From: Ruminococcus sp.
GTDB taxonomy: Bacteria > Bacillota > Clostridia > Oscillospirales > Ruminococcaceae
NCBI RefSeq assembly: GCF_017549005.1
Contig: NZ_JAFYYT010000003.1
Location: 159,990 to 223,989 of the forward strand
Reading direction: 5' to 3'
DNA: 64,000 nt
The stretch's first letter is position 1. Each line of letters begins with the position of its first letter. The position numbers were made by a program, and so were the translations under genes. The notes under the pieces were generated by a model. It saw nothing but the letters and a program-made list of their open reading frames with translations. It made no database searches and had not been told where the DNA came from. Below are positions 45,519 to 53,369 of the stretch, in pieces.

Positions 45519-46403
45519 ATGGAGAACATTCTGGAGATAAAAGGACTCAACAAGGCTTACGACAGCTTTGCACTGAAGGATGTCAACTTTTCCCTGCCCA
45601 AGGGCTATATAATGGGATTTGTTGGTGAAAACGGCTCGGGTAAGACCACTACTATCCGTTCCATACTCAATATGGCTAATATAGACAGCGGCAAGATAAG
45701 CGTTTTCGGCCTTGACAGCGTTAAAGACACTATCGCCATAAAAGAAAAACTGGGCGTAGTATTTGACAGCCTTTACCTTGCAGAACACCTTACTGCAAAA
45801 CAGATCGAAAAACAGCTGAAACCCTTCTACAAGGACTGGGACAGCAAGGAGTTCGCAGGCAGACTTAAATCCTTCGGACTCCCTGACAACAAGCGTGTCG
45901 GCGAGTTTTCAAAGGGCATGAAAATGAAGTTTATGATAGCTATTGCACTGTCTCACAAGGCTGACTTTATGATACTCGACGAGCCTACAAGCGGTCTTGA
46001 TCCCGTTGCCCGTGACGAGCTTCTCGATATTCTTGCGGAGTACATCGAAAACGAAAACAGGAGCGTCCTCTTCTCCACACATATCACATCTGATGTGGAG
46101 CGTATCGCCGACTACGTTACAATACTCCACAACGGCAGGGTTTGGTTCACGGGAACTAAAGATGAACTCAACGAAAAATATGTTATTCTCAGAGGCGCTG
46201 AGGAGGACATCTCCTCTGCACTGCGTGAAAAATGCATAGGCTTCCACGGCTACAGAAACGGATTCGACGCACTTCTCAGCACCGAGTATCTGAGTGAAGT
46301 CACCGACAAGCTTGAGACCGAAAAGGCTGATATCGACGAGATACTTGTCTATGTTGCAAAGGAGGACAGACATGAACGAAATGATGAAAATGATAAGGTT
46401 TGA
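45519..46403 (+). CDS. ABC transporter ATP-binding protein (YtrB-like)
   Basis: This 294-residue ATPase has Walker A GENGSGKTTT, signature FSKGMKMK (a variant of LSGGQ), Walker B FMILDEPTSG and switch His STHITSD. The C-terminal 80 residues are characteristic of the YtrB/YxlF-like group. Signature motifs of that group often carry KGM. It powers the two following membrane proteins. The stop overlaps the first permease by 32 bases, and the GntR gene is only 3 bases upstream, so the genes form one operon. Confidence 0.9.
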   Translation: MENILEIKGLNKAYDSFALKDVNFSLPKGYIMGFVGENGSGKTTTIRSILNMANIDSGKISVFGLDSVKDTIAIKEKLGVVFDSLYLAEHLTAKQIEKQLKPFYKDWDSKEFAGRLKSFGLPDNKRVGEFSKGMKMKFMIAIALSHKADFMILDEPTSGLDPVARDELLDILAEYIENENRSVLFSTHITSDVERIADYVTILHNGRVWFTGTKDELNEKYVILRGAEEDISSALREKCIGFHGYRNGFDALLSTEYLSEVTDKLETEKADIDEILVYVAKEDRHERNDENDKV

Positions 46404-47085
46404 CCTTATCACCGTCAGCAGGCTCACTGTACCTTATGTAGCCGTATTTGTCGCAGTAAGCATTATAGCCTCACTGTTCGGCCTCACCTTTGGTATCCTT
46501 TGTGTAGTAAACTTTGTAATGATCATAGCGCCAATACAGGGAATCAACAATTCAAACTGCAAAAGGCTCTACGGTATGCTGCCTGTACGCAGGAGCGCCG
46601 TCATAAAGGCGCTTTTTACTGAAATGTTCGTTACTATGTTCATAGGCGAACTGCTCTCTTTTCTGTGTCTGTTCATATGCAGGGGTTCCTCGCTTTACAA
46701 GATACTCCCAGAAAGACTTTCGCATATAGCAAGCAATTTTCACAAATTGCCTGAGAGCAAATATATGAAAATGTATCTGTTTGCTGCTGCGGCATTTGCT
46801 TTCTTAACTATTGTCCTCTGTTTTACGCAGATGCGCTCAGAGATAAAAAATATGGAGGCTGCCATACGTGAATTCCTGATAATTGTGGCTGTATTTGCTG
46901 CAGTAGCTACAGTCATATCTGTTATGATATACAACGATAAGATTGACGCATTAAAGGATATACTGCTGCCGCGGACTTCGGCAGGAAAATGGCTGTCCAT
47001 TGCCATACTGAATGCAGTCACCTTAGCAGCAGCTTACATTTTCTGTACGGTCACCGTTAAAAAGGCTTCTGACAAAGAGCTTTAA
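46372..47085 (+). CDS. ABC-2 type permease
   Basis: This 237-residue integral membrane protein has about six hydrophobic helices. It starts MNEMMKMIRFDLITVSRLTV, as in ABC-2 permeases of GntR-linked operons. AAAGGAGG lies before ATG 46372; the longer frame from 46294 is inside the ATPase gene. Likely partner of the ATPase and of the following permease, together forming an exporter or resistance transporter. No substrate can be inferred. Confidence 0.8.
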   Translation: MNEMMKMIRFDLITVSRLTVPYVAVFVAVSIIASLFGLTFGILCVVNFVMIIAPIQGINNSNCKRLYGMLPVRRSAVIKALFTEMFVTMFIGELLSFLCLFICRGSSLYKILPERLSHIASNFHKLPESKYMKMYLFAAAAFAFLTIVLCFTQMRSEIKNMEAAIREFLIIVAVFAAVATVISVMIYNDKIDALKDILLPRTSAGKWLSIAILNAVTLAAAYIFCTVTVKKASDKEL

Positions 47086-47096
47086 GGAGGGAAAAC

Positions 47097-47876
47097 ATGA
47101 AAAAGATAATCGATCTCATCCGAGTCGATCTCATATCGGCAAAGGGCAGGAACAAGGGCAAATTCTTCCTTATTTTCATGCTGACTGCTATGTTTGTAGT
47201 CGTTGGAATGCTGACTGAATCCATATTCATGGTATACAGCATCGTTGTAGTGGGAGTTATGCTCGTGCCTTCTATCACAATGGCAGAAAAGACTCATAAT
47301 ACCGGAAAGATATTCACTGTTCTCCCCACTGACAGAAAAAGCATAGTAATTTCCCGTTTTGCTCTGACTACAGTAATATACACCATTTTTTCCGTCATTA
47401 TCTTTATCCTGTACTTAATAATGGAAAAATTCAGTGATTTCCACACCTCTGTCATTTCTAAGGACATAAGCAACTTATACGAAGTATCAAGCGGTTTCGG
47501 TACAGGTATACAGATGAGGGCTATGACGAACTCAATGTTCTGGCTTTTTTTCGCTGTTACGCTCATGGTAATGGCCGGTCAGCACAGGAGATATTTCAAA
47601 AAGGGTATTTCAAGCAAGAACAACTCCCTGCTGAGAAGCTTTCTTAAATTCTTAGGCGGAATTGCAATATTCTATGCTGTATCATCTGTCATTCTTCTGA
47701 TATTCAATATAGATATACTGAAGCCTGCACTTATCGTGTTTGTAAATATGCTCATTGCACTTGCAGCTCCCATGAACGGTCTGCTGCTCAGCATTATACT
47801 GATTTTTATCGGCTTCGGCTTCACCCTTTATCAGCTTGTTTGCTCGGTAGTGGACTATGAAGCCCGCGAGCTCTGA
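47097..47876 (+). CDS. ABC-2 type permease
   Basis: This 259-residue protein has about six hydrophobic segments and begins MKKIIDLIRVDLISAKGRNK, resembling the previous permease's start (an amphipathic cytosolic helix). Its TVLPTDRKSIVISRF segment parallels GMLPVRRSAVIKALF in its neighbour, so the two are probably diverged paralogues that assemble as a heterodimer. GGAGG precedes the start, 11 bases after the previous stop. It is followed by the beta-lactamase-fold gene after 14 bases. Confidence 0.8.
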   Translation: MKKIIDLIRVDLISAKGRNKGKFFLIFMLTAMFVVVGMLTESIFMVYSIVVVGVMLVPSITMAEKTHNTGKIFTVLPTDRKSIVISRFALTTVIYTIFSVIIFILYLIMEKFSDFHTSVISKDISNLYEVSSGFGTGIQMRAMTNSMFWLFFAVTLMVMAGQHRRYFKKGISSKNNSLLRSFLKFLGGIAIFYAVSSVILLIFNIDILKPALIVFVNMLIALAAPMNGLLLSIILIFIGFGFTLYQLVCSVVDYEAREL

Positions 47877-47890
47877 GGAGGTGGATATAG

Positions 47891-49816
47891 ATGAAAAGAA
47901 TACTTCGCAGAACTGCCGCTATCATTGCTGCGGCGGTGCTTACAGTCTGCACTCAGCCATTCAGTGCCTTTGCAGAAGATGAAGACGTTCTTGAATTTCC
48001 GTCGGGAGCAACAGTCAGCTCTGTTATAAAAATTCAGGAAAAATGGGACTCACATCGCAACAATATCGAAAGAAGAGACAAATCCAACGCTCGTGTGGAG
48101 CTTATTTTCCACGGCGACGAGATACTCTATACCCGTTACTACGGCTGCACAAATATCGAAGAGCACACCCTTGCTGACGAAAACAGCGTGTTTGAATGGG
48201 GAAGTATCTCCAAGACCTTTACATGGGTGAGTATCATGCAGCTCTGGGAACAGGGAAAAATTGACCTTGAAGCAGATATACGCACATATCTCCCCGATAA
48301 CTTTTTCCGCCATCTTAAATACGACGATCCGATTACACTAACGGATATTATGAACCACAAGGGGGGCTGGTGCGAGAAGTTCTACGACTCCACCTCAGAG
48401 GACATGGCTGAAATGCCGTCACTTGAAGAAGCTCTCAGAAATACCGAGCCCGCCCAGACCTACCGTCCGGGAGAGGTAGCTTCCTACTCAAACTGGGCAG
48501 CTGCTCTTGCAGGACTTATTGTTCAGCGTGTCAGCGGCATGGACTATGTTGAGTACGTACATAAGAATATCTTTGAGCCCCTCGGTATGGAGCATACCTC
48601 AGCAGGTCCCGACTTTACCGATAATCCGTGGGTAAGAGAGCAGCGTCTGAAAACGATCTGCTACGAATCATCCTTGCATACAAACTATAAAGAAAATGAA
48701 GACGGAACAATAGAGGAAAGGGTAGTAGAAGAATACGAGCCCAAGGGCACCTGCCTGTTCAACGATCAGCTCTACCCCTGCGGCGCCGTAACGGGTACTC
48801 TCGGTGACCTCGCAACTTACGCACAGGCTTTCGTCAACGATGACCACCCACTTTTCCGGAATGCCGAAACTCAGGAGAAGCTCCTGTCAGGCTCGTCATT
48901 CTACGGAAACACGGATATTCCCGGCTTCAGCTACGGCTTTGACGTCAAGGAATACAATAACACCCGCACTTTCGGACATACAGGTGCTACCTTCGGCTGC
49001 GTTGCAAATATGGAATTTGATCCCGTATCAAAGTTCGGAGTCGTAGGCCTTTCAAACTGCGGCGATGATTTCCCAAATTCATTTGGCGGATCTGTTTTCG
49101 GCAGATTGAAGCTGAAAAAATATATAGGTGAAAACTACGAAAAAGCAGATATGACACCATACAGCGGATACTATTCAGATACCCGTACCCATGCAGCAGG
49201 TATCGGAAAATTCATATTATATATGGACGCATTTTCAATTGACAGTATAAACGCTGCAAAGGTTGCTGATGATGTGTTTTTTGAATATCATTCCGAAGAC
49301 TATTACGATGATACTATATTTAGCATAGTTGAAAACTCGGACGGCAGACGTGGCCTTGTAAACTGCTGCTCGGAATATCTTGAAATAAAGAATTATATAC
49401 CTAAGCTCTGTCTCCTTGCAGGCTTCATGCTCTGCGGAGTTGCTTCGCTGTTCATACTCCTTGCAAAGCGGAAGCTCAATAAAGCAGGCAAGGCTGCTCC
49501 GCTTTCCTTTGCTCACATCATCACCGCAGGACAGTTTGCAAAGATAATATCACTTGCCGCAATAATATCCATTGTGGTCATTCGCGTGAAAGGAGACAAA
49601 CACGGTCTCACCAGGACCGAGGGTGCTGTCATCGGAGTTATACAGCTTATTTGTCTGGCATTATGCGGTCTTGCGCTTCTTGCCGCTGCTTACTCATTCA
49701 TTTCAAAAAAGAAGCTCCCTTACGGAAGAATACGCAGTCTGTCCTGCTTTACAGGCAACCTTATAACCGTATCCGCAATGGTATTCTTTGAGATGTACAA
49801 CTTCTGGTGCTGCTGA
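47891..49816 (+). CDS. Membrane-anchored beta-lactamase-fold serine hydrolase
   Basis: This 641-residue protein has a signal peptide (1-30), a class C beta-lactamase/DD-peptidase fold (about 45-440) and four to five C-terminal membrane helices (about 510-640). Active-site motifs are SISK (S-x-x-K, catalytic Ser), YSNWA (Y-x-N) and HTGATFG (the KTG equivalent). Such proteins hydrolyse D-amino-acid peptides or esters on the outside of the cell. Its place at the end of a GntR-ABC operon suggests a cell-envelope or antimicrobial-peptide response; that is inference. GAGGAGGTG precedes ATG. Confidence 0.9.
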   Translation: MKRILRRTAAIIAAAVLTVCTQPFSAFAEDEDVLEFPSGATVSSVIKIQEKWDSHRNNIERRDKSNARVELIFHGDEILYTRYYGCTNIEEHTLADENSVFEWGSISKTFTWVSIMQLWEQGKIDLEADIRTYLPDNFFRHLKYDDPITLTDIMNHKGGWCEKFYDSTSEDMAEMPSLEEALRNTEPAQTYRPGEVASYSNWAAALAGLIVQRVSGMDYVEYVHKNIFEPLGMEHTSAGPDFTDNPWVREQRLKTICYESSLHTNYKENEDGTIEERVVEEYEPKGTCLFNDQLYPCGAVTGTLGDLATYAQAFVNDDHPLFRNAETQEKLLSGSSFYGNTDIPGFSYGFDVKEYNNTRTFGHTGATFGCVANMEFDPVSKFGVVGLSNCGDDFPNSFGGSVFGRLKLKKYIGENYEKADMTPYSGYYSDTRTHAAGIGKFILYMDAFSIDSINAAKVADDVFFEYHSEDYYDDTIFSIVENSDGRRGLVNCCSEYLEIKNYIPKLCLLAGFMLCGVASLFILLAKRKLNKAGKAAPLSFAHIITAGQFAKIISLAAIISIVVIRVKGDKHGLTRTEGAVIGVIQLICLALCGLALLAAAYSFISKKKLPYGRIRSLSCFTGNLITVSAMVFFEMYNFWCC

Positions 49817-49859
49817 CTGTTAAATGCATAGTGCAGTATATAATATTAATAGTAATGTG

Positions 49860-49970
49860 ATGTTTTATTCATGTGAGCCCTGGAATCACGATCAGGCAGC
49901 CTGGAAGATCATTTACGATGGAAACAGATCTGTTGGTCTTCAGCTGATCGATGACAAGATCACAGATTAA
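49860..49970 (+). CDS. Possible 36-residue small protein
   Basis: ATG 49860 opens a short frame (MFYSCEPWNHDQAAWK..., ending IDDKITD) that stops 10 bases before a strong terminator. The residue mix looks protein-like, but there is no clear ribosome site. It may be the tail of a decayed gene. I recognise no family. Confidence 0.3.
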   Translation: MFYSCEPWNHDQAAWKIIYDGNRSVGLQLIDDKITD

Positions 49971-49979
49971 AAACAATAA

Positions 49980-50011
49980 GGCTCTCACGGTTCTGATTGT
50001 GAGAGCCTTTT
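49980..50011 (+). terminator. Terminator after the GntR operon
   Basis: GGCTCTCAC and GTGAGAGCC around 10 bases, followed by TTTT. Confidence 0.88.
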
Positions 50012-50298
50012 GTTTCAGAAAAATAGTTTGTGTAAAGTGGTAAGGATAGCATTCCGGCATACTTCCGAAGGAGATATATGTTTTGAAAGTCATATAGTAT
50101 ATACAGAGGACGGTACTCGCCGTCCTCAAATATATTATGTAGCTGCCTTTCTGCTTGGCAGGAATGTACATACTGTCAAGGCCTTCCGGAGCTTATATTG
50201 TTCAAGCTTCAGCTTGCCTTCGGGGTGGCAACCGGATGTATCAGGATAAGGAAAGGTACTATTCCGAACATCCTGAAAGAAAATACAGATAAGTATAA
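50012..50298. other. Intergenic region, possibly decayed coding sequence
   Basis: A forward frame open to 50249 reads GDICFESHIVYTEDGTRRPQ and is protein-like in the middle. It has no supported start and I cannot match it to a family. A GGACGG/CCGTCC hairpin lies at about 50109-50125. Confidence 0.3.
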
Positions 50299-50338
50299 AA
50301 AAGCTCCCCTATGCGTATCACACATATATGGGAGCTTT
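50299..50338. terminator. Terminator of the NatAB-like operon
   Basis: AAAGCTCCC and GGGAGCTTT flank about 22 bases that can pair further; A/T tracts on both sides allow use by either strand. Confidence 0.8.
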
Positions 50339-50355
50339 GATGTATGCTGATGATA

Positions 50356-51522
50356 TCAGCCGTTTACGATCTTTTCTCTTCTGAAAAGCTTTCCGATAAA
50401 TACAATGCCCAACAGAGCAACGGCAATGTTTAAACCGAATGTTATGCCTGCATTTGCCCATGAATAGCTGACCTTGATACCGTCCTGAAGAAGCTTTACT
50501 GAATTCCATACAGGAATGAGGTAGTTTGTTGTGCCAAGCTTTTCAACACTTGATGAAAAGCTTTCGGATGAGCACAGTACCGAAGGTATCATAATGACCA
50601 GAAGAAGGATAGGCGAAAGAGTTGTTGCCTGTTTTACATCCTTGGCAATTGTAGAGAAGATAAGGAGCACAACTGCAAATACGAATGCGCCAGTTATAAC
50701 TGCGCCAAGAAGTAATGCATAATCAGCTATGCTGTAGCTTGTGTTTTCGGATATTTTCAATGCCTTTGAGAATTTCGGCAGCGATAATGCCATTCCTAAA
50801 AATGCCGAGCAGCTTGCAATGACAGCTACCAGAAGTATAGCAAGAGACTTTCCTGCTGCAAGACTTTCACGCTTAATAGGCGTTATAAGCAGCGTATTGA
50901 GGAAGCCCTTTTCCTTGTCGCCTGCGATAGAGTTTGCTGCAAGGTTCATGCAAACCATGTATACAGCCATAAATACCATAAGAGGTATTATTCCGCCGAG
51001 AAGATTTCTCATCATTGCTGCCTTGTCAATGAGGTCGTATTCAACATCTGCGGCTTCATTGAATGTAAATATGCGCGGCTGCATTGTGGTGAATACAAAC
51101 GTGGCCTTGGAATAAAGCTCCATAGATGAATTCTTGTCGGAATTATAGAAAATATCTATATTTGACAGTGAATCTGAATCAGATGCGCCCATTTTGAAAT
51201 CATCGGGGAATACCATGAGCATATCTGTATCCTTGGATTTGATCTGTGACTTATATTTCTCAATGTCATTATCAGGTGCCGGCTTTATACCAAGTTCTTT
51301 CAATGCTGAACTGAACTCGGCAGGAGCATTTATGCTGTAGGCATTGATAGATATGTTATCCTGTGATGCATGCTCCTCACGTGTATTTGACCATGTTGCC
51401 GTCATGAGCATACCATAGCCGAATACTATGACAAAGGGCAGCAAGAACATCTGCATCAGGATGGCCTTGTCACTGAAAAATGCCCTTATTTCTTTTTTTG
51501 CAACTGTAATAATATCTCTCAT
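50356..51522 (-). CDS. ABC-2 permease, NatB-like
   Basis: This 388-residue protein has one N-terminal helix (MQMFLLPFVIVFGYGM), an extracellular domain of about 140 residues and a C-terminal block of five to six helices containing AGDKEKGFLNTLLITPIKRE, the conserved ABC-2 loop. This topology matches NatB and related Na+ or drug exporters. Upstream codons are discarded because the ATG at 51522 has GATGAGGTG before it. The start overlaps the end of the ATPase ORF closely, so translation is coupled. Confidence 0.87.
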   Translation of the reverse strand: MRDIITVAKKEIRAFFSDKAILMQMFLLPFVIVFGYGMLMTATWSNTREEHASQDNISINAYSINAPAEFSSALKELGIKPAPDNDIEKYKSQIKSKDTDMLMVFPDDFKMGASDSDSLSNIDIFYNSDKNSSMELYSKATFVFTTMQPRIFTFNEAADVEYDLIDKAAMMRNLLGGIIPLMVFMAVYMVCMNLAANSIAGDKEKGFLNTLLITPIKRESLAAGKSLAILLVAVIASCSAFLGMALSLPKFSKALKISENTSYSIADYALLLGAVITGAFVFAVVLLIFSTIAKDVKQATTLSPILLLVIMIPSVLCSSESFSSSVEKLGTTNYLIPVWNSVKLLQDGIKVSYSWANAGITFGLNIAVALLGIVFIGKLFRREKIVNG

Positions 51523-51524
51523 GG

Positions 51525-52304
51525 TCACACCTCATCATTTCCGCCGTTAAGGCTTGTATAGATATCGTAGAATGCGTCCTCAAGAGAGCGTCCCTGCATG
51601 AGGTTTTCAAGCGTATCGTCTGCAACTATCTTGCCGTCCATTATCATGGCGGCTCTGTCACAGACCTTTTCTACGAGGTCGAAAAGGTGAGTGGAGATTA
51701 TTACGCACTTGCCTGATTTTTTCATATCAAGTATGAACTCGCGCACAACGCGGGCAGCGATGATATCCAGTCCGTTTGTAGGTTCGTCAAGAATTACGAA
51801 CTTCGGATCGTGAATTACGGAAATTACCAGAGATACCTTCTGTCTCTGTCCCTGTGAGAGCTTTGATATCATGGTATCTGCAAACTTATTTATGCCGAAC
51901 TCGTCAAAGAGTTCCTTTTTGCGCTTATCTGCAGCGTCCTTTGGTATGTGATAAAGCTCCGCGAAGAAGTCAAACATGATGTTTGGTGTGGACTTCATGT
52001 CAGGCTTTAAGTCTGTAGTGAGAAATGCCAGCTGTGAGCGTATCTCCTCGGGGGATTTTACAGCGCTCACGTCATTGTAGAGAGCGTCACCGCTGTCGGG
52101 AATAAGAAGAGTAGCCAGCATACGCATGGTAGTTGTCTTGCCTGCACCGTTAGGTCCGATAAGTCCGAACACTTCGCCTGATCTTGCGGTAAAACTGATA
52201 CCGTTGACGGCGACCTTTGTCTTTTCGGTTATACCGAGGGCTTTTCGCTGTTTTTCACTGATAGTGAATGTTTTTACGAGTTTTTCTGCTTTCAGAATTT
52301 CCAT
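51525..52304 (-). CDS. ABC transporter ATP-binding protein, NatA-like
   Basis: This 259-residue ATPase has Walker A GPNGAGKTTT, signature LSQGQRQK, Walker B FVILDEPTNG and switch His STHLFD. The N-terminal EKLVKTFTISEKQRKALGIT insert is typical of NatA-type subunits. It energises the NatB-like permease downstream. ATG 52304 follows GGAGGA; the ORF-extending TTG upstream is unlikely. A promoter lies at 52384-52412. Confidence 0.9.
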   Translation of the reverse strand: MEILKAEKLVKTFTISEKQRKALGITEKTKVAVNGISFTARSGEVFGLIGPNGAGKTTTMRMLATLLIPDSGDALYNDVSAVKSPEEIRSQLAFLTTDLKPDMKSTPNIMFDFFAELYHIPKDAADKRKKELFDEFGINKFADTMISKLSQGQRQKVSLVISVIHDPKFVILDEPTNGLDIIAARVVREFILDMKKSGKCVIISTHLFDLVEKVCDRAAMIMDGKIVADDTLENLMQGRSLEDAFYDIYTSLNGGNDEV

Positions 52305-52383
52305 TTCATCCTCCAATAATTATTGCAGCATATAATGTATACAGCAATATTGATAACAACTCTCATCATGAGTTTATATATAC

Positions 52384-52412
52384 ATCATACATATTAGCAA
52401 CAAGTTTGTCAA
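52384..52412 (-). promoter_or_regulatory. Promoter of the NatAB-like operon
   Basis: On the minus strand TTGACA and TATGAT are separated by 17 bases. An AACTC/GAGAGTT dyad lies between it and the ATPase start. Confidence 0.7.
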
Positions 52413-52457
52413 GTAGTTAACAAAAAAACATCATTTTTTATTTCAGAGCATATGCGG

Positions 52458-52598
52458 TTATTGTTTCGGGAATTCTTCAATAGGCATTATGTCCCCTGAT
52501 ACTGTTGAAACATAAGCATGGTATGCAAGTACAGAGGAAGCAACAATAGCGTTTATTATGCCGTTTTTAACGACATATGCGGCACAGCCGTGTCGGAG
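52458..52598 (-). pseudogene. Decayed dockerin (C-terminal half)
   Basis: On the minus strand a frame reads KNGIINAIVASSVLAYHAYV, then STVSGDIMPIEEFPKQ and a stop. This is the second half of a dockerin of the same type as those at 55774 and 57056 (DVNHDGFIDAVDASKILSYY). A Val replaces a calcium-binding Asp (INAIV versus INAVD), His replaces Tyr, and the frame upstream is not dockerin-like. No start or first repeat is present. It is a remnant of a former dockerin gene. Confidence 0.7.
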
Positions 52599-52655
52599 CC
52601 TGTACGTTATCTGTGATATGATCTATGACAGATAACATCAGACATTCATGATACT

Positions 52656-52991
52656 ATGCCGAGGAAAACTAAAGCGTATACGGACTTTGACTGCGTGAAT
52701 GCAGTCGGTACTCTTATTGCTCCTGGCAGCATAATATCTCACTTCAACAAGCTGTTTGATGCAAACGGTCTTCCGCATATAAAGTTCCATGCACTCCGTC
52801 ATTCTTGCATAAGTTTCCATGCTAACGATAATAGCTTCTCGATGAAGCAGATACAGGACTATGCAGGACATGTAGACTTCCTTACAACATTCAATGTCTA
52901 AAGTCATGCTGATGATTCATCTAAAAAGACTGAGATGGACTTCATTACCAGCTGTTTCACTGAGCTTTTTGACAGCAGCAACGAAGAATAA
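52656..52991 (+). pseudogene. Tyrosine-recombinase (integrase) C-terminal remnant with stop at the catalytic Tyr
   Basis: The frame reads ISHFNKLFDANGLPHIKFHA, LRHS and QIQDYAGHVDFLTTFNV, which are the integrase box with the HxLRHS motif and the GH pair. TAA at 52899-52901 then falls where intact integrases have the nucleophilic Tyr (NVYSHA becomes NV-stop-SHA). The same frame continues after it (SHADDSSKKTEMDFITS) to TAA 52989. The N-terminal two-thirds of the enzyme is missing. It marks the former end of an integrated element. A hairpin follows. Confidence 0.8.
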
Positions 52992-52995
52992 AACA

Positions 52996-53021
52996 GTAAG
53001 TCTCCGCTAGGGGACTTACTC
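52996..53021 (+). terminator. Hairpin after the integrase remnant
   Basis: AGTAAGTC and GACTTACT pair with a G+C core; only a weak T-rich stretch follows. Confidence 0.5.
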
Positions 53022-53037
53022 GTTCATATATATATTC

Positions 53038-53067
53038 TTGACTTTTGGCGACAGTGCAGTGTATAAT
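53038..53067 (+). promoter_or_regulatory. Promoter-like CTTGACTTT element, no gene directly behind it
   Basis: TTGACT and TATAAT are separated by 18 bases. Sequence after it (TTGCTATGATAAATCT) recurs at about 60676. The stretch 53068-53290 holds no supported gene and may be the leftover promoter region of a lost gene. Confidence 0.5.
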
Positions 53068-53291
53068 ATGGATAATATATAAGTTGCTATGATAAATCTG
53101 ATTTAGCTTAGTACCATGATAGTTCAAAGCTTATGAAAAAATGATATGGAGAGTTCACGCAGTTGAGGGGGATGTATTTTTACATAGGTTACTGAAAGGG
53201 GCGTATGCAAAAGACACTTTAGCCCGACAGCGAAAATCCCTGCTTTGCAGTAAACAAAAGTCTTCGAGGCATGGCAGTTGTCTCAATTCTC

Positions 53292-53320
53292 TTGCCAAAT
53301 GCCTGAATATAGTGTATAAT
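53292..53320 (+). promoter_or_regulatory. Promoter of the multi-EF-hand dockerin protein
   Basis: TTGCCA and TATAAT with 17-base spacing, 50 bases before the start codon. Confidence 0.65.
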
Positions 53321-53369
53321 GAAAAAAGTTCCGTGCATGCCAAAACATAATCAAAGGAGTGATATCATT

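Noticed and set aside
52656-52901. Functional integrase
   Set aside because: It lacks the N-terminal domains and has a stop in place of the catalytic Tyr.
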